This document shows, piece by piece, positions 35,246 to 46,386 of a DNA stretch of 64,000 nt (within the stretch, counting starts at the first letter, position 1; each line of letters begins with the position of its first letter). The notes under the pieces were generated by a model. That model saw only the letters and a program-made list of their open reading frames with translations, made no database searches and was not told the origin of the DNA. Source of the stretch: Thiocystis violacea (lineage in GTDB: Bacteria > Pseudomonadota > Gammaproteobacteria > Chromatiales > Chromatiaceae). Both the position numbers and the translations under genes were made by a program. The DNA lies in assembly GCF_016583565.1 (NCBI RefSeq), contig NZ_NRRF01000008.1:62001-126000 (forward strand), given 5' to 3'.

Positions 35246-38083
35246 CTAGCTGACTTTGCCATGACACTGCTTGTATTTCTTGCCGGATCCGCAGGGACAG
35301 GGCTCATTGCGACCGACTTTGCGTCCGTCCCGAACGAATGGCTGATGCTGAGGATCTTCGCCGCCCTGAGCCAGCGGCTCACCGTCTGGACTGTCCTGCT
35401 CCGCGGCATCGAACCCCTCGAAGACCTCGTGCTTGAACTCGAAGGCCGAGCTCCCGGCGGGGCCACTCAATGAGGCAAGCTCATCGCCAGCCTGACCCGG
35501 GGACGCCTGGATCTCCAGTCGGGACAAGGTCGTGACAACATCCTGCTTGATGCTGTCGAGCATCCCCGAGAACATCTGGAAGGCCTCGCGCTTGTACTCC
35601 TGCTTCGGATTCTTCTGGGCGTAGCCGCGCAGATGAATCCCCTGGCGCAGATAGTCCATCGCGGCCAGGTGGTCTTTCCACTGGGTATCCAGGGTCTGCA
35701 GCATGATCGCCTTCTCGATCTGGCGCATGTTCACCGGGCCGACGAGATCTTCCTTCTCACGTTGGCGCGCCACCAGGGTGTCGTGAATGCGGGCACGCAG
35801 CGTCTCTTCATGCAGGTCGTGGTCTTGATCCAACCACTGCTGCAGCGGCCAGTCGCCACCGAGCTGTTGCACCAGGGCCTCGCTGAGACCCGCGACATCC
35901 CATTGCTCTTCCAGACTCTCGGGCGGAATGTGGGTATCGATGAGCGTCTTGAGCGTATCCTCGCGCATCGCCACAACGGTATCGGACACGTCAGTGGCAT
36001 CCATGAGGTCGCGCCGCTGGCGATAGATGACCTTACGCTGATCGTTCGCGACATCGTCGTATTCGAGCAGTTGCTTGCGAATATCGAAGTTGCGTCCCTC
36101 GACCTTGCGCTGCGCGTTCTCGATCGCCTTGGTGACCCAGGGGTGCTCGATCGCCTCGCCCGCTTGCATGCCGAGCCGCTGCATCATCTTGCCGACCCGT
36201 TCGGAGGCGAAGATGCGCATCAGATTGTCTTCGAGCGAGAGGTAGAAGCGCGACGAGCCGGGATCCCCTTGCCGGCCCGAGCGCCCGCGCAGCTGATTGT
36301 CGATACGCCGCGACTCATGGCGCTCGGTACCCACCACATGCAAACCACCGGCGGAGACGACTTGCTGGTGGCGCGCCTTCCAGTCGGCGCGAATGGCGTC
36401 GCGATCGGCGTCGGGGCCGGCGTCCTCGAGCTCGGCCTCCAGATTGCCGCCAAGCACGATGTCGGTGCCGCGACCGGCCATATTGGTCGCGATCGTGATG
36501 GCGCCAGGACGGCCCGCCTGGGCGATGATGCCTGCCTCGCGCTCGTGCTGTTTGGCGTTCAGCACCTCGTGAGGGATGGCCGCCTGCTTGAGCAGGCCGG
36601 ACACCAACTCCGAGGTCTCGATCGATGCTGTACCCACCAGCGCCGGCTGACCGCGCTTCACGCAGTCCTGGATGTCGGCGATGATCGCCTGGTACTTCTC
36701 CTCTGGCGTCAAATAGACCAGATCCCCGCGATCGTCACGGACCATGGGTTGGTTGGTCGGAATGACGACGACCTCCAGGCCGTAGATCTGCTGGAACTCG
36801 TAGGCCTCCGTGTCCGCGGTGCCCGTCATGCCGGAGAGCTTGGGGTAGAGGCGGAAGAGGTTCTGGAAGGTGATGGAGGCCATCGTCTGGTTTTCGGGCT
36901 GGATGGACACGCCTTCCTTCGCCTCGACCGCCTGATGCAGCCCCTCGGACCAGCGCCGACCCGGCATGGTCCGCCCGGTGAACTCGTCGACGATGATGAT
37001 CTGGCCATCGCGCACGATGTACTCGACGTTCTTCTGGAAGAGCGCGTGAGCCCGCAGCGCGGCATAGACGTGGTGCATGAGCACGATGTTGCTCGGGTCG
37101 TAGAGACCGGCGCCCTCGCCGAGCAGGCCGATCTCGACCAGCATCTGCTCGACGTGCTCGTGCCCCTCTTCGCTCAGATAGACCTGGCGCTGCTTCTCAT
37201 CGACCGAGTAGTCGCCCGGGCCGAAGTCCGGTTGCCCCTCGTCGTTGGTGATTGGGGACTGGCGCTTGAGGCGCGGGATGAGGCCATTGATCTGCTTGTA
37301 GAGGTCTGTGCTGCCCTCGGAGGGTCCCGAGATGATCAGCGGCGTGCGCGCCTCGTCGATCAGGATGGAGTCGACCTCGTCGACGATGGCATAGAAAGGA
37401 TCGCGCTGAACCCGCTGCTCAGGCGTGAACGCCATGTTGTCGCGCAGATAGTCGAAGCCGTATTCGTTGTTGGTGCCGTAGGTGATATCCGCGGCATAGG
37501 TCTCGCGGCGTGTCACGGGCCGCAGGTGTCGATAGCCCGCGCCACCATCAGCCTCGAATTCGGGATCGAAGAGGTAGGAGGCCATGTCCGGGCCAAGCCC
37601 GCCGGAGGAGTTGATGACACCGACGGAAAGGCCGAGGAAGTGGTAGAGCCGGCCCATCCAGGCCGCATCACGCCGCGCCAGATAGTCGTTCACGGTGATC
37701 ACATGCACGCCCTTCCCCGGAAGGGCGTTGAGATAGGCGGCCAAGGTAGCGACCAGCGTCTTACCCTCACCCGTGCGCATCTCGGCGATCTTGCCGGCGT
37801 TCAGGACCATGCCGCCGACCATCTGCACGTCGAAATGGCGCATGCCGAGCACGCGCTTGCCAGCCTCGCGCACGACGGCGAAGGCCTCCGGCAGCAGGGC
37901 CTCGAGGTCTGCGCCAGCGGCCAGCCTCTGGCGGAAGTCGATCGTCTTGGCCGCAAGGGCCTGATCGGAGAGCTGTGCCAGCTCCGGCTCGAGCGCGTTG
38001 ATGCGCGCAACGGATTTCATCAGGCTTTTGACGAGCCGTTCGTTTCGGCTGCCAAAGATCTTCTTGAAGATGTGAGTAACCAT
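35246..38083 (-). CDS. secA: Preprotein translocase ATPase SecA
   Basis: Protein of 945 residues that powers protein export through SecYEG. Walker A is MRTGEGKTL near residue 102, the DEAD-type box is [21 protein letters not shown], and [13 protein letters not shown] lies in the second nucleotide-binding fold. The C-terminal zinc tail [14 protein letters not shown] is intact, as needed for SecB binding. Length is normal. It lies between an M23 peptidase gene and argJ. A hairpin at 38151-38174 separates it from the upstream gene. Confidence 0.98.
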   Translation of the reverse strand: MVTHIFKKIFGSRNERLVKSLMKSVARINALEPELAQLSDQALAAKTIDFRQRLAAGADLEALLPEAFAVVREAGKRVLGMRHFDVQMVGGMVLNAGKIAEMRTGEGKTLVATLAAYLNALPGKGVHVITVNDYLARRDAAWMGRLYHFLGLSVGVINSSGGLGPDMASYLFDPEFEADGGAGYRHLRPVTRRETYAADITYGTNNEYGFDYLRDNMAFTPEQRVQRDPFYAIVDEVDSILIDEARTPLIISGPSEGSTDLYKQINGLIPRLKRQSPITNDEGQPDFGPGDYSVDEKQRQVYLSEEGHEHVEQMLVEIGLLGEGAGLYDPSNIVLMHHVYAALRAHALFQKNVEYIVRDGQIIIVDEFTGRTMPGRRWSEGLHQAVEAKEGVSIQPENQTMASITFQNLFRLYPKLSGMTGTADTEAYEFQQIYGLEVVVIPTNQPMVRDDRGDLVYLTPEEKYQAIIADIQDCVKRGQPALVGTASIETSELVSGLLKQAAIPHEVLNAKQHEREAGIIAQAGRPGAITIATNMAGRGTDIVLGGNLEAELEDAGPDADRDAIRADWKARHQQVVSAGGLHVVGTERHESRRIDNQLRGRSGRQGDPGSSRFYLSLEDNLMRIFASERVGKMMQRLGMQAGEAIEHPWVTKAIENAQRKVEGRNFDIRKQLLEYDDVANDQRKVIYRQRRDLMDATDVSDTVVAMREDTLKTLIDTHIPPESLEEQWDVAGLSEALVQQLGGDWPLQQWLDQDHDLHEETLRARIHDTLVARQREKEDLVGPVNMRQIEKAIMLQTLDTQWKDHLAAMDYLRQGIHLRGYAQKNPKQEYKREAFQMFSGMLDSIKQDVVTTLSRLEIQASPGQAGDELASLSGPAGSSAFEFKHEVFEGFDAAEQDSPDGEPLAQGGEDPQHQPFVRDGRKVGRNEPCPCGSGKKYKQCHGKVS

Positions 38084-38150
38084 CGAATGAACGTAGGCGC
38101 TGTCGCAGAAATCGGCGGATGATACCGGATTTCGATGACGAAGGTAGGAA

Positions 38151-38174
38151 GGCGTTTCGCCGAGGCGAAACGCC
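38151..38174 (-). terminator. Perfect 10-bp hairpin between the M23 peptidase gene and secA
   Basis: GGCGTTTCGC, loop CGAG, GCGAAACGCC: a perfect stem with a tetraloop, 9 bp after the peptidase stop and about 70 bp before the secA start. On the minus strand it is followed by TTCCTACCTTCG rather than a strong T run. It could be a weak terminator or attenuator ahead of secA. Confidence 0.5.
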
Positions 38175-38182
38175 GGAGGGGA

Positions 38183-39109
38183 TCAGCCTTCCAGGTCGGA
38201 AGACCGCGCGGCGAGCGTCTGTCTCGGCTTGGAGCGCAGGTAAGGCATGGGATCGATCGCCCGATCGCCCTTACGCACCTCGAAATGCACGTGCGGACCC
38301 GTGGCGGTCCCAGTCGAGCCAACAGTCGCGATCTTCTGTCCTTGATGCACCATCTGCCCCTCCTTGACGAGATTCGCGGAGTTGTGTGCGTAGCGCGTCA
38401 CCAAGCCATCGATATGACGGATGTCCACGGCGTTACCATACCCTCCTTTGCGGCCACTGAAGGCGACGACGCCATCCGCGACGGCGAAGATGGGCGAACC
38501 GCGCGGACTGGCGAAATCAATGCCTTCATGGAAGAGCCGCACCTTCTTCACCGGGTGGATGCGAAAGCCGTATTTCGAAGAGACATAGCCCGCCCGGACC
38601 GGCCAACCAGCCGGAAGCGCCTGGGCGGTCAGATCCTTCTCCATGATGAGATCCTGGATGATGTCGAGCTTGCGCTCGCGGTCCTGGATCAGGCTCACGA
38701 CACTCGCCAATTCGCCGGCCAGCTCCTTGATGGTGTAGTCCCGGACCTCACCCTGCTCCGGACCACCCTGCGGAGGCGCATGCTCGAAATCGAACTCATC
38801 GGGATTGAGCCCCGACATCTCGACCAAACGCTCGCCGAGGGCGTTGATCCGCAGGAGCTGCGCCTGCATCTCGCCAAGGCGAACGATGATCGCCTCCACC
38901 TCGCTCGGTGTCTGGGCATGGCCCAACGACGAGGCGAGTAAACGGCTTGCGGAGGAGCGGTCGATGGTGATGCTCGCAACGCTTGGGCTGGCAGCGTAAT
39001 GACCTACCCAAAATCCCAGCCCAGCACCCGCCAAGGAGAAGGCAAGAACGGCCAAGAGCATCACAACAGCATGTCCGCGACTAGCTAGAATTCTATCGGT
39101 CTGGAACAT
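38183..39109 (-). CDS. M23-family (LytM) peptidoglycan peptidase, membrane-anchored
   Basis: Protein of 308 residues: N-terminal transmembrane segment (about 15-38), a periplasmic helical region with coiled-coil character (about 50-150), then a LytM domain with zinc/catalytic motifs HEGIDFASPRGSP (HxxxD) and HVHFEV (HxH). Both motifs are intact, so endopeptidase activity is likely rather than an EnvC-type regulator. The position between lpxC and secA matches a conserved gammaproteobacterial gene order. Confidence 0.93.
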   Translation of the reverse strand: MFQTDRILASRGHAVVMLLAVLAFSLAGAGLGFWVGHYAASPSVASITIDRSSASRLLASSLGHAQTPSEVEAIIVRLGEMQAQLLRINALGERLVEMSGLNPDEFDFEHAPPQGGPEQGEVRDYTIKELAGELASVVSLIQDRERKLDIIQDLIMEKDLTAQALPAGWPVRAGYVSSKYGFRIHPVKKVRLFHEGIDFASPRGSPIFAVADGVVAFSGRKGGYGNAVDIRHIDGLVTRYAHNSANLVKEGQMVHQGQKIATVGSTGTATGPHVHFEVRKGDRAIDPMPYLRSKPRQTLAARSSDLEG

Positions 39110-39257
39110 CGTGTCTCTCTGCTACTGGTCAATCGTCAGAAATGCGCGCACGATGGAAGACGAACGCCCAACGCTGGACGCTGTCGAAGCAATGGCATCA
39201 GGGCCTTGACCTTGACCGGGTGATTGCCAGATCGTGCTGAACGAGGACTGAGCTGAG

Positions 39258-39713
39258 GTGCGCGCTCGATTTTCACATATTCGGGATCTGCTACAAGGCC
39301 ACCGGCTTGCGCGTGGTCTGCTCGAGCAGGATCCCACTGAGGAAGACATCGCGGGCCGCGTGCGGGCCGCCTTGCCGCAAACACTGAGGCCTCACTGCCT
39401 CGAAGCCACGCGATCCGGCTCAACGGCGACAGTGTTTCTGGACTCTTCGGCATGGCTAACCCGCGCACGATTCCTATCGGATCGGATCCTGGCCGCGCTG
39501 AGGGAGCACGGGATCGACGAGATACGCTATCGGATCCGTCCGCCGATGATCGGCAGCACGCCGGAGAGTGCCGACGCGCGAGTGACACGACGCCTGTCCG
39601 ATGCCGTCGTGGCGCACCTGTACGAGGCGGCCGGCCATCAGACGGATGACGGCTTGAGCGAGGCCTTCCGACGCCTCGCGCAACGCCACGCCGAGCGCAA
39701 CACGCAAACCTAG
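39258..39713 (+). CDS. dciA: DciA-like (DUF721) protein
   Basis: Protein of 151 residues with the DUF721 core: an N-terminal helical segment, then [40 protein letters not shown], resembling a KH-like fold. DciA proteins load or operate with the replicative helicase DnaB in bacteria that lack DnaC. The start is GTG at 39258. It is divergent from the M23 peptidase gene. Its stop shares the CTAG at 39710-39713 with the convergent lpxC stop. Confidence 0.83.
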   Translation: MRARFSHIRDLLQGHRLARGLLEQDPTEEDIAGRVRAALPQTLRPHCLEATRSGSTATVFLDSSAWLTRARFLSDRILAALREHGIDEIRYRIRPPMIGSTPESADARVTRRLSDAVVAHLYEAAGHQTDDGLSEAFRRLAQRHAERNTQT

Positions 39714-40621
39714 AGGGCAGGCATCGGCTGAGCGTAGCAAATTGGCGCTGCCGCTGGATCTTCGTACTCGACTTCTTCCCATGCCGACTCGTCCGCGGCA
39801 AGCTGCCGCAACAGCCGGTTGTTGAGGGCGTGACCGGATTTGTAGCCGTAGAACGCCCCAATCAGGGTATGCCCAAGCAGATAGAGGTCGCCGATGGCGT
39901 CCAGGATCTTATGCTTGACGAACTCGTCTTCGTACCTTAGCCCTTCCTCGTTCAAGACCCGGTACTCGTCGACGACGACAGCATTGTCTAGGCTGCCACC
40001 GAGCGCGAGGTTCTGCTGCCTCAGCGCCTCGATCTCACGCAAAAAGCCGAAGGTCCGAGCACGACTCAACTCACGGACGAACGAGGCCGTCGAAAAGTCG
40101 ATAACCGCTTGATTGGTGCGCGCGTCGAACGCAGGATGATCGAAATCGATCGCGAATTCCACCTTGAATCCGTTATACGGCGTAAACCGCGCGATCTTAT
40201 CGCCATCACGGACTTCGATTGGGCGCTTGATGCGGATGAAACGCTTGGCGCGCTGCTGCTCTTCGATACCCGCGGATTGCAGCAGGAAGACGAAAGGCGC
40301 TGCGCTCCCGTCCATGATCGGGACCTCGGAGCCGTTGAGATCCACGTAGGCATTGTCGATCCCTAGCCCAGCGAACGCGGCGAGCAGATGCTCGACGGTC
40401 GAGACCTTCACCTGACCCTCGCCCAGCGTGGTGGAAAGCCGGGTATCGCCCACATTGAAGGGCGTTGCCTTGATCTCCACCGCCTCGTTCAGGTCAACCC
40501 GGCGAAAGCGAATACCGGTATCGGGGCCAGCCGGACGCAACGTCAGCTCGATCTTGTCGCCCGTATGCAGGCCGACGCCGGTCGCGCGGATCACGTTCTT
40601 CAATGTACGCTGCTTGAGCAT
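39710..40621 (-). CDS. lpxC: UDP-3-O-acyl-N-acetylglucosamine deacetylase
   Basis: Zinc deacetylase of 303 residues, the committed step of lipid A synthesis. First zinc ligand segment is [27 protein letters not shown] carries further ligands; [14 protein letters not shown] holds the catalytic His. The ATG at 40621 has a purine-rich AAGGGGG 9 nt upstream; the frame to 40741 is an extension. It follows ftsZ. A possible own promoter lies upstream (TTGAAA, 17 bp, TAAGCT on the minus strand), which I rate weak. Confidence 0.97.
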   Translation of the reverse strand: MLKQRTLKNVIRATGVGLHTGDKIELTLRPAGPDTGIRFRRVDLNEAVEIKATPFNVGDTRLSTTLGEGQVKVSTVEHLLAAFAGLGIDNAYVDLNGSEVPIMDGSAAPFVFLLQSAGIEEQQRAKRFIRIKRPIEVRDGDKIARFTPYNGFKVEFAIDFDHPAFDARTNQAVIDFSTASFVRELSRARTFGFLREIEALRQQNLALGGSLDNAVVVDEYRVLNEEGLRYEDEFVKHKILDAIGDLYLLGHTLIGAFYGYKSGHALNNRLLRQLAADESAWEEVEYEDPAAAPICYAQPMPAL

Positions 40622-40866
40622 CGGTTGGGACCCCCTTCGCAATCCCCGTCGGCTGCCGTCTCCGTCAGCCTGCTGATCAACACCCGCAATCACCCCGGCA
40701 CCTGGCCTGAATCCGCGGTCGCTATCCTTTTGCGCTACCACGCGCCTCCTATAGGAAGCGCGCTGATCATAGCTTAGGGTTTTCCCGAAACCTTTTCAAG
40801 CTTTACTTCAAATAAGCGGAAACATCCTTGTTTTTAAAAGAATCCTTCATACAGGGAAACCCCTGA

Positions 40867-42027
40867 TCAATCCGCCTGACGACGCAGGAACGCCGGAATA
40901 TCCAGGTAGTCGAGGTCGTTCTCCTCCGAGGATTCCGCGGGCATGGCGCTGCCGCTCTTGCGGTAGATTGCCGGGCGGCGGTCCATCTCGCGGTAGTCGG
41001 GCATGTCGTCGTCGCCACCGCCGACCAGCCGCATCGAGGGCTCGCCACTGGAACGCTTCAACGTCACGCGGCGCTCACCAAGACCCGTCGCGACCACGGT
41101 GACGCGCAGCTCGTCCTCGAGTTCGGGATCCACCACGGTACCCACCACCACTGTGGCGTCGTCGTCGGCGAAGTCGCGCACCGTGTTGCCGACCTCGTCG
41201 AACTCACCGATGGTCAGACTCATACCTGCCGTGATGTTGACCAGGATGCCCTTGGCGCCAGCCAGATCGATATCCTCCAGCAGGGGGCTCTTGATCGCGG
41301 CCTCGGCGGCCTCGCGGGCGCGGTTCTCACCGCTGGCCGAGCCAGTTCCCATCATGGCGACACCCATGTTCGACATGACGGTCTTGACGTCGGCGAAGTC
41401 GACGTTGATCAGGCCGCGACAGGTAATGAGTTCGGCGATGCCCTGGGTCGCGTTCAGCAGCACGTCGTTCGCCGCCTTGAAGGCGTCGAGCAGACTCATA
41501 TCCTTGCCGAGCACGGCCAGGAGCTTCTCGTTCGGGATGGTGATCAGGGAGTCGACGTGGTTGGCCAGCTCCGCGATGCCTTCCTCGGCGATCCGGCGAC
41601 GCTTGGCGCCTTCGAAGGGGAAGGGCTTGGTCACCACGGCGACCGTCAGCACGCCCAGCTCCTTGGCAACCTGAGCGACGACGGGCGCGGCACCCGTACC
41701 CGTACCACCACCCATGCCAGCCGTGATGAACACCATGTCGGCACCTTCGAGTGCCTCCTGGATGCGGTCCTTGTCCTCAATGGCGGCATGGCGGCCGACC
41801 TCGGGGTCCGCGCCGGCACCCAGACCCTTGGTGATTCCCGCACCCAACTGAAGAATGGTCTTGACGTTCGAGCTCTTCAGCGCTTGAGCGTCCGTGTTGG
41901 CGCAGATGAAATCGACACCTTCGATGGTCGAGGCGACCATGTGATTGACGGCATTGCTGCCGCCGCCACCGACACCGATGACCTTGATGACTGCGTTCTG
42001 GCTATGGGTATCCATCAGTTCGAACAT
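40867..42027 (-). CDS. ftsZ: Cell division GTPase FtsZ
   Basis: Tubulin-like protein of 386 residues that forms the division ring. GTP-binding [11 protein letters not shown] near the N-terminus, tubulin signature [10 protein letters not shown], and T7-loop segment [12 protein letters not shown] are present. The conserved C-terminal peptide [12 protein letters not shown], which binds FtsA and ZipA, is intact. AGGAGA lies 7 nt before the ATG. A 272-bp gap separates it from ftsA, room for its own promoters. Confidence 0.98.
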   Translation of the reverse strand: MFELMDTHSQNAVIKVIGVGGGGSNAVNHMVASTIEGVDFICANTDAQALKSSNVKTILQLGAGITKGLGAGADPEVGRHAAIEDKDRIQEALEGADMVFITAGMGGGTGTGAAPVVAQVAKELGVLTVAVVTKPFPFEGAKRRRIAEEGIAELANHVDSLITIPNEKLLAVLGKDMSLLDAFKAANDVLLNATQGIAELITCRGLINVDFADVKTVMSNMGVAMMGTGSASGENRAREAAEAAIKSPLLEDIDLAGAKGILVNITAGMSLTIGEFDEVGNTVRDFADDDATVVVGTVVDPELEDELRVTVVATGLGERRVTLKRSSGEPSMRLVGGGDDDMPDYREMDRRPAIYRKSGSAMPAESSEENDLDYLDIPAFLRRQAD

Positions 42028-42299
42028 TGATTCTTCTCCTCAAGCGCATTGGGTGCGCCACCATAAAACTTTAACTCAGCCGCTTACCCCAAGGCATGCG
42101 ACCGCCCCCGACTTGACCGGAACGCCGTAGGCGCCCCAGCCCGAAACCACATGACGCGGCCTCTGTTTCCGACAAGATCCGTCAAACCGTCTCCGTATCG
42201 GCTGCGTGGCAACCGCAAGCTCTCGCGACAGCCATGTCACCACGACGCACGCCATGCTCGCCCGCCTCGCCCAGCGGAGAGACACGCCCGCTCGACGGA

Positions 42300-43535
42300 C
42301 TAGAAATTCCCTTGAAACCAACCCCTCAAGCGCGCCAGGGTCGCCTTCAAGCCCAGGTTCTCAGCCAACTCCGGACGCCGCGCGAAACGATGTTGGCGCG
42401 CATACATCAACAACCCCACTCCCGTCGAGTGTATCGGATTGTTGACAATCTCCTCCATCCCGATGACATAGTTGGGCACGCCCAAACGCACCGGCATGTG
42501 GAAGACCTCCTCGGCGAGCTCGATCAGGCCCTGCATCTTGGCGCTGCCACCGGTCAGGACGACGCCGCCCGCAACGAGATCCTCGAAACCGCTGCGACGC
42601 AACTCGTTGTGCAGCAGCGTCAGCAGCTCCTCGTACCTCGGCTCGACGACCTCAGCCAGCGTCTGGCGCGACAGGCGCCGCGGCGGACGGTCGCCGATGC
42701 TGGGCACCTCGATGGTCTCGCCATTGGCCGCGAGCTGCGTCAGGGCGCAGGCATGCTTCACCTTGATCTGTTCGGCGTGCTGGGTCGGCGTGCGCAAGGC
42801 AACGGCGATGTCGTTGGTGACCTGGTCGCCAGCGATCGGAATCACCGCCGTGTGACGAATGGCGCCATCGGTGAAGACCGCCAGATCCGTGGTCCCGCCA
42901 CCGATGTCGACCACGCACACGCCAAGCTCCTTCTCGTCCTCGCCGAGGACCGAGTAGCTGGAGCTCAGCTGGGCGAGCACCAGGTCATCCACCTCGAGTC
43001 CACAGCGGCGGATGCACTTGATGATGTTCTGCGCCGCGCTCACGGCACCAGTCACCATGTGGACGCGGGCCTCCAGCCGCACACCGCACATGCCGATGGG
43101 CTCGCGGATGCCCTCCTGCTCATCGATGATGAACTCCTGCGGCAGGATGTGCAGGATCTTCTGGTCGGCGGGGATGGCCACCGCACGCGCCGCATCGATG
43201 ACGCGGTCCACGTCGGCCTGCGAAACCTCGACCTCCTTGATGGCCGTGATGCCGTGTGAGTTGAGGCTGCGCACATGGCTGCCCGCGATGCCGGCATGGA
43301 CGGAATGGATCTCGCAGCCAGCCATCAGCTCCGCCTCTTCCACGGCGCGCTGGATGGACTGCACGGTGGACTCGATATCGACGACGACCCCCTTCTTCAG
43401 CCCCCGTGATGGATGAGTGCCAAAGCCGATGATCTCGATCTGGTCATCATCCTTGAGCTCGCCGACCAGCGCGGCGATCTTCGATGTGCCGATATCCAGA
43501 CCGACCAACAGGTTCTTGTCGTTACGTCGCGACAT
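42300..43535 (-). CDS. ftsA: Cell division protein FtsA
   Basis: Actin-like ATPase of 411 residues that tethers FtsZ to the membrane. LLVGLDIGTSKIAALVGE (phosphate 1), VVDIGGGTTDLAVF (phosphate 2) and VLTGGSAKMQGL (adenosine) motifs are present, with a C-terminal amphipathic helix (LKATLARLRGWFQGNF). The ATG at 43535 (MSRRNDKNLLVGLD) is chosen over the longer frame. It follows ftsQ by 7 nt. Confidence 0.97.
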   Translation of the reverse strand: MSRRNDKNLLVGLDIGTSKIAALVGELKDDDQIEIIGFGTHPSRGLKKGVVVDIESTVQSIQRAVEEAELMAGCEIHSVHAGIAGSHVRSLNSHGITAIKEVEVSQADVDRVIDAARAVAIPADQKILHILPQEFIIDEQEGIREPIGMCGVRLEARVHMVTGAVSAAQNIIKCIRRCGLEVDDLVLAQLSSSYSVLGEDEKELGVCVVDIGGGTTDLAVFTDGAIRHTAVIPIAGDQVTNDIAVALRTPTQHAEQIKVKHACALTQLAANGETIEVPSIGDRPPRRLSRQTLAEVVEPRYEELLTLLHNELRRSGFEDLVAGGVVLTGGSAKMQGLIELAEEVFHMPVRLGVPNYVIGMEEIVNNPIHSTGVGLLMYARQHRFARRPELAENLGLKATLARLRGWFQGNF

Positions 43536-43542
43536 TCCAGAG

Positions 43543-44352
43543 TTATCCTCGATTACCAGATCGCGTGATGCGATCGCTGTGGGCACGGTTCTTGGTATCC
43601 GTGCCCGATGCCCATTTCACAGAGAAACCATTGCTATAGCGCAAGTCGACCAACGTCGGCTGCCCAGCCGCCTCGAGCTGAGGCGCGCTGGCGATGAAGC
43701 GAGCCAAGCGCTCCTCGACCGCGCCGGTCCCAAGCCGCAGCTCGGTCCCCATCACTAGATCGATACGCCAATCGCCCCGCGGATCCACCGACATGGATTG
43801 GATGAGGTGCCCGACCAGCATGAGATCATCGCGCCACTTGAGGTAGCGCTCGGTCACTTCCGGCGCCCGTTTGTCGTCGCCCTCGAGCAGGGGAAGACCC
43901 GCCGGGATCGTTCCGCCCGTCGGCCGGAAGACGACACCCTCGGCCGTCACCAGACCATCGGCGTTCCAGCGCGCAATGGGACGATGCTCCTCGACACGCA
44001 CCTGCAGGGTGTCCGGCCAGACCCGGCGCAGACTCGCGTGACCAACCCAGGGCAGGTCTTCCGCCGCGGCCTTGAGGTCTGCGAGATCCGCGGTCAGGAT
44101 GCCGCCGTTCAGACGCTCGCTCAACCGCTCCTGCAGCAGCTGAGAGGAGTGGTGGTGCAGCTCCCCCTCGACCTCGATCACTTTGACCGGCAAGGCACGG
44201 GGCTCCCACTGGCCGAACAGCCAGACCGCGGAGCCCATGGCGACGAAGGCGAGCACACCAAGCACGGCACGCAGCCGCACGGCGATGGAGACCCGCTCTT
44301 TCGGAGCCGAGGCCTTGTTCGGGACCGAGGTCTTGCGCTGCTTTTCAGCCAC
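43543..44352 (-). CDS. ftsQ: Cell division protein FtsQ
   Basis: Bitopic membrane protein of 269 residues. A basic cytoplasmic N-terminus and TM segment (about 27-47) precede a POTRA domain starting [15 protein letters not shown] and a beta domain with [30 protein letters not shown]. It links early and late division proteins. The GTG at 44352 overlaps the ddlB stop by 8 nt; the ribosome binding site is weak. Confidence 0.94.
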   Translation of the reverse strand: MAEKQRKTSVPNKASAPKERVSIAVRLRAVLGVLAFVAMGSAVWLFGQWEPRALPVKVIEVEGELHHHSSQLLQERLSERLNGGILTADLADLKAAAEDLPWVGHASLRRVWPDTLQVRVEEHRPIARWNADGLVTAEGVVFRPTGGTIPAGLPLLEGDDKRAPEVTERYLKWRDDLMLVGHLIQSMSVDPRGDWRIDLVMGTELRLGTGAVEERLARFIASAPQLEAAGQPTLVDLRYSNGFSVKWASGTDTKNRAHSDRITRSGNRG

Positions 44353-45301
44353 GATCGAGACTCGTTTCAAGGATGCGCAGGACCAGGGCATCGAAGTCGA
44401 TTCCCGCGACCCGTGCCGCCATGGGGACCAGACTGTGGTCCGTCATTCCAGGGACCGTGTTGATCTCCAGCAGATAGGGGTGTCCGGCGGCATCGAGCAT
44501 CATGTCCACCCGACCCCAACCGCTCGCGCCAACGACCTCGAAGGCGTCCAGCGCCAAACGGCGCAGCCGCTCCTCGACGGCGGGATCGAGACCGCTCGGA
44601 CAGTGATAGCGCGTCGTCGTCGCCTGATACTTGGCCTCGTAATCGTAGAAGGCGTTCGGGGTCTCGAGCCGAATCATGGGCAAGGCTTCCTGACCGAGCA
44701 CGGCGCACGTCAGCTCGGCACCCTGGATCCACCGCTCGGCGAGCACCAGGGCATCGAACTCCGCGGCCGAGCGCCAGGCACGCTCGAGCGCATCAGCGCT
44801 CTCGACCCGGGCCATCCCGATGCTCGACCCCTCGTGGACCGGCTTGATCATGAGCGGAAAGCCCAGCGCCTCGGCCGCAGGCAGGTCCGCGTCATCCCGC
44901 AGCAGGACGGAGTCCGCCGTGGGCAGTCCCGCGGCCGTCCAGATCAGCTTGGTCCGGTACTTATCCATCCCCAGGGCGGATCCCATGACGCCCGACCCCG
45001 TATAGGGCATCCCAATGGTCTCGAGCGCACCCTGGATCTGGCCATCCTCGCCACCCCGCCCGTGCAGGATGATGAAGGCGCGATCGAATCCCCCGGCGCG
45101 CAGCTCTTCCAGAACGCGCTCGTCCGGATCCAAGGGGTGGGCATCCACGCCGCAGCGCCGCAGCGCATCCAGCACGGCGCCGCCGCTCTTGAGGGAGACC
45201 TCGCGTTCGGCGGCGCGACCACCGAGCAGCACCGCAACCTTACCGAGCCGCTGACTGCGCTCGGCGAGGGCGGCGGACATCTGTGTCGTCTCTATCGTCA
45301 T
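44345..45301 (-). CDS. ddlB: D-alanine--D-alanine ligase
   Basis: ATP-grasp ligase of 318 residues that makes the D-Ala-D-Ala dipeptide of peptidoglycan. [38 protein letters not shown] and the C-terminal [16 protein letters not shown] are diagnostic. The ATG at 45301 overlaps the murB stop as ATGA. It sits in the dcw cluster between murB and ftsQ. Confidence 0.97.
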   Translation of the reverse strand: MTIETTQMSAALAERSQRLGKVAVLLGGRAAEREVSLKSGGAVLDALRRCGVDAHPLDPDERVLEELRAGGFDRAFIILHGRGGEDGQIQGALETIGMPYTGSGVMGSALGMDKYRTKLIWTAAGLPTADSVLLRDDADLPAAEALGFPLMIKPVHEGSSIGMARVESADALERAWRSAAEFDALVLAERWIQGAELTCAVLGQEALPMIRLETPNAFYDYEAKYQATTTRYHCPSGLDPAVEERLRRLALDAFEVVGASGWGRVDMMLDAAGHPYLLEINTVPGMTDHSLVPMAARVAGIDFDALVLRILETSLDRG

Positions 45302-46182
45302 GAGAACTCTCCAGCGATGCGCCTGACTTCCGGGATCAACCGGATCCCCGTCTGGCGCTCCACTGCATCTTGAACATGGCTGATCAGGCGCGCGATGTCC
45401 GAGGCCGTCGCGTCGCCCGTGTTGAGAATGAAATTCGCGTGCTTCTCAGACACCTGCGCACCACCAATGCGGTGTCCCTTCAGTCCCTGCGACTCGATGA
45501 GGCGCGCCGCATGATCGCCGGGCGGGTTGCGAAACACCGAGCCGCAGCTCGGCAAACCGATCGGTTGCGTCTGCGCGCGCCGGTCGAGCAAGGTCCGCAT
45601 CCGCTCCATCCCCGCCGCGCCGTCGCCCGGGACGAGCTGCAACTCGACGGCCAGGAACCACTCACCCTCTGGCCCGGCCACCTCGCGGTATCCAGGCACG
45701 TAGTCGCCGGCCTCGCGCTCGCGAACGGACCCGCACCGGTCGATGGTCCAGACCCGCCGCACATGCGGCCACGTCTCACTGCCCCAGGCGCCTGCGTTCA
45801 TCGCCAGCGCCCCCCCCATGGTCCCAGGGATACCGGCGAGGAACTCGACGCCAACCAGGTCGTGACGGGACGCAAAGCGCGCGAATTTAGCACAGCTTGC
45901 CCCCGCCTCGGCCCAAACGCGATGCTCCGGGCGAAGCTCCATGCCGGTGAGGCAGCCCTGGGTCAGGATCACGGTCCCCGCGAAGCCCTCGTCACCGACC
46001 AGCAGGTTGCTGCCGAGCCCGATCCAGAGTAGCGACTCCCGCGGATCCAACTGACGCAGGAAGTCCACCAAGTCGTCCGCATCCGCCGGCCGATAAAGGC
46101 GGCGCGCGGGACCGCCGACCCGCCAGCTGGTATAGCGGGCAAGCGGCTCGTTCATTCGCAGCTCGCCTCTCAGCACGGGCAT
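45298..46182 (-). CDS. murB: UDP-N-acetylenolpyruvoylglucosamine reductase
   Basis: FAD enzyme of 294 residues that reduces enolpyruvyl-UDP-GlcNAc to UDP-MurNAc. N-terminal [19 protein letters not shown] segment [22 protein letters not shown], and C-terminal [15 protein letters not shown] are visible. The ATG at 46182 has GAGG 5 nt upstream; 46155 is an alternative, and 46236 is less likely. Its place between murC and ddlB differs from E. coli but is seen in other gammaproteobacteria. Confidence 0.96.
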   Translation of the reverse strand: MPVLRGELRMNEPLARYTSWRVGGPARRLYRPADADDLVDFLRQLDPRESLLWIGLGSNLLVGDEGFAGTVILTQGCLTGMELRPEHRVWAEAGASCAKFARFASRHDLVGVEFLAGIPGTMGGALAMNAGAWGSETWPHVRRVWTIDRCGSVREREAGDYVPGYREVAGPEGEWFLAVELQLVPGDGAAGMERMRTLLDRRAQTQPIGLPSCGSVFRNPPGDHAARLIESQGLKGHRIGGAQVSEKHANFILNTGDATASDIARLISHVQDAVERQTGIRLIPEVRRIAGEFS

Positions 46183-46386
46183 TTCAGCCTCGCCTCGGGA
46201 CGCGGATACAAGGCTCGAACGAGGGGCGGGGGCCACGCGAACCCATGCTGACCGCCGATCCCGCGGATGCGCCGCGCACAGCCGGGCTCATGGCGCCAAC
46301 GAGTGCACCGAGCGGCTCCCCGCAACCCATCAGAAGACGGCTGATCGGCAATGACGGACTCGCCCCAGGACGACCGCGGAGGCGGT

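Noticed and set aside
35633-38122. Long plus-strand frame (829 codons) opposite secA
   Set aside because: It lies wholly antisense to a clear SecA and has the low-complexity composition of a GC-rich shadow frame.
40850-40866. Small hairpin after ftsZ as a terminator
   Set aside because: Stem of about five base pairs and no adjacent T run; too weak to call.
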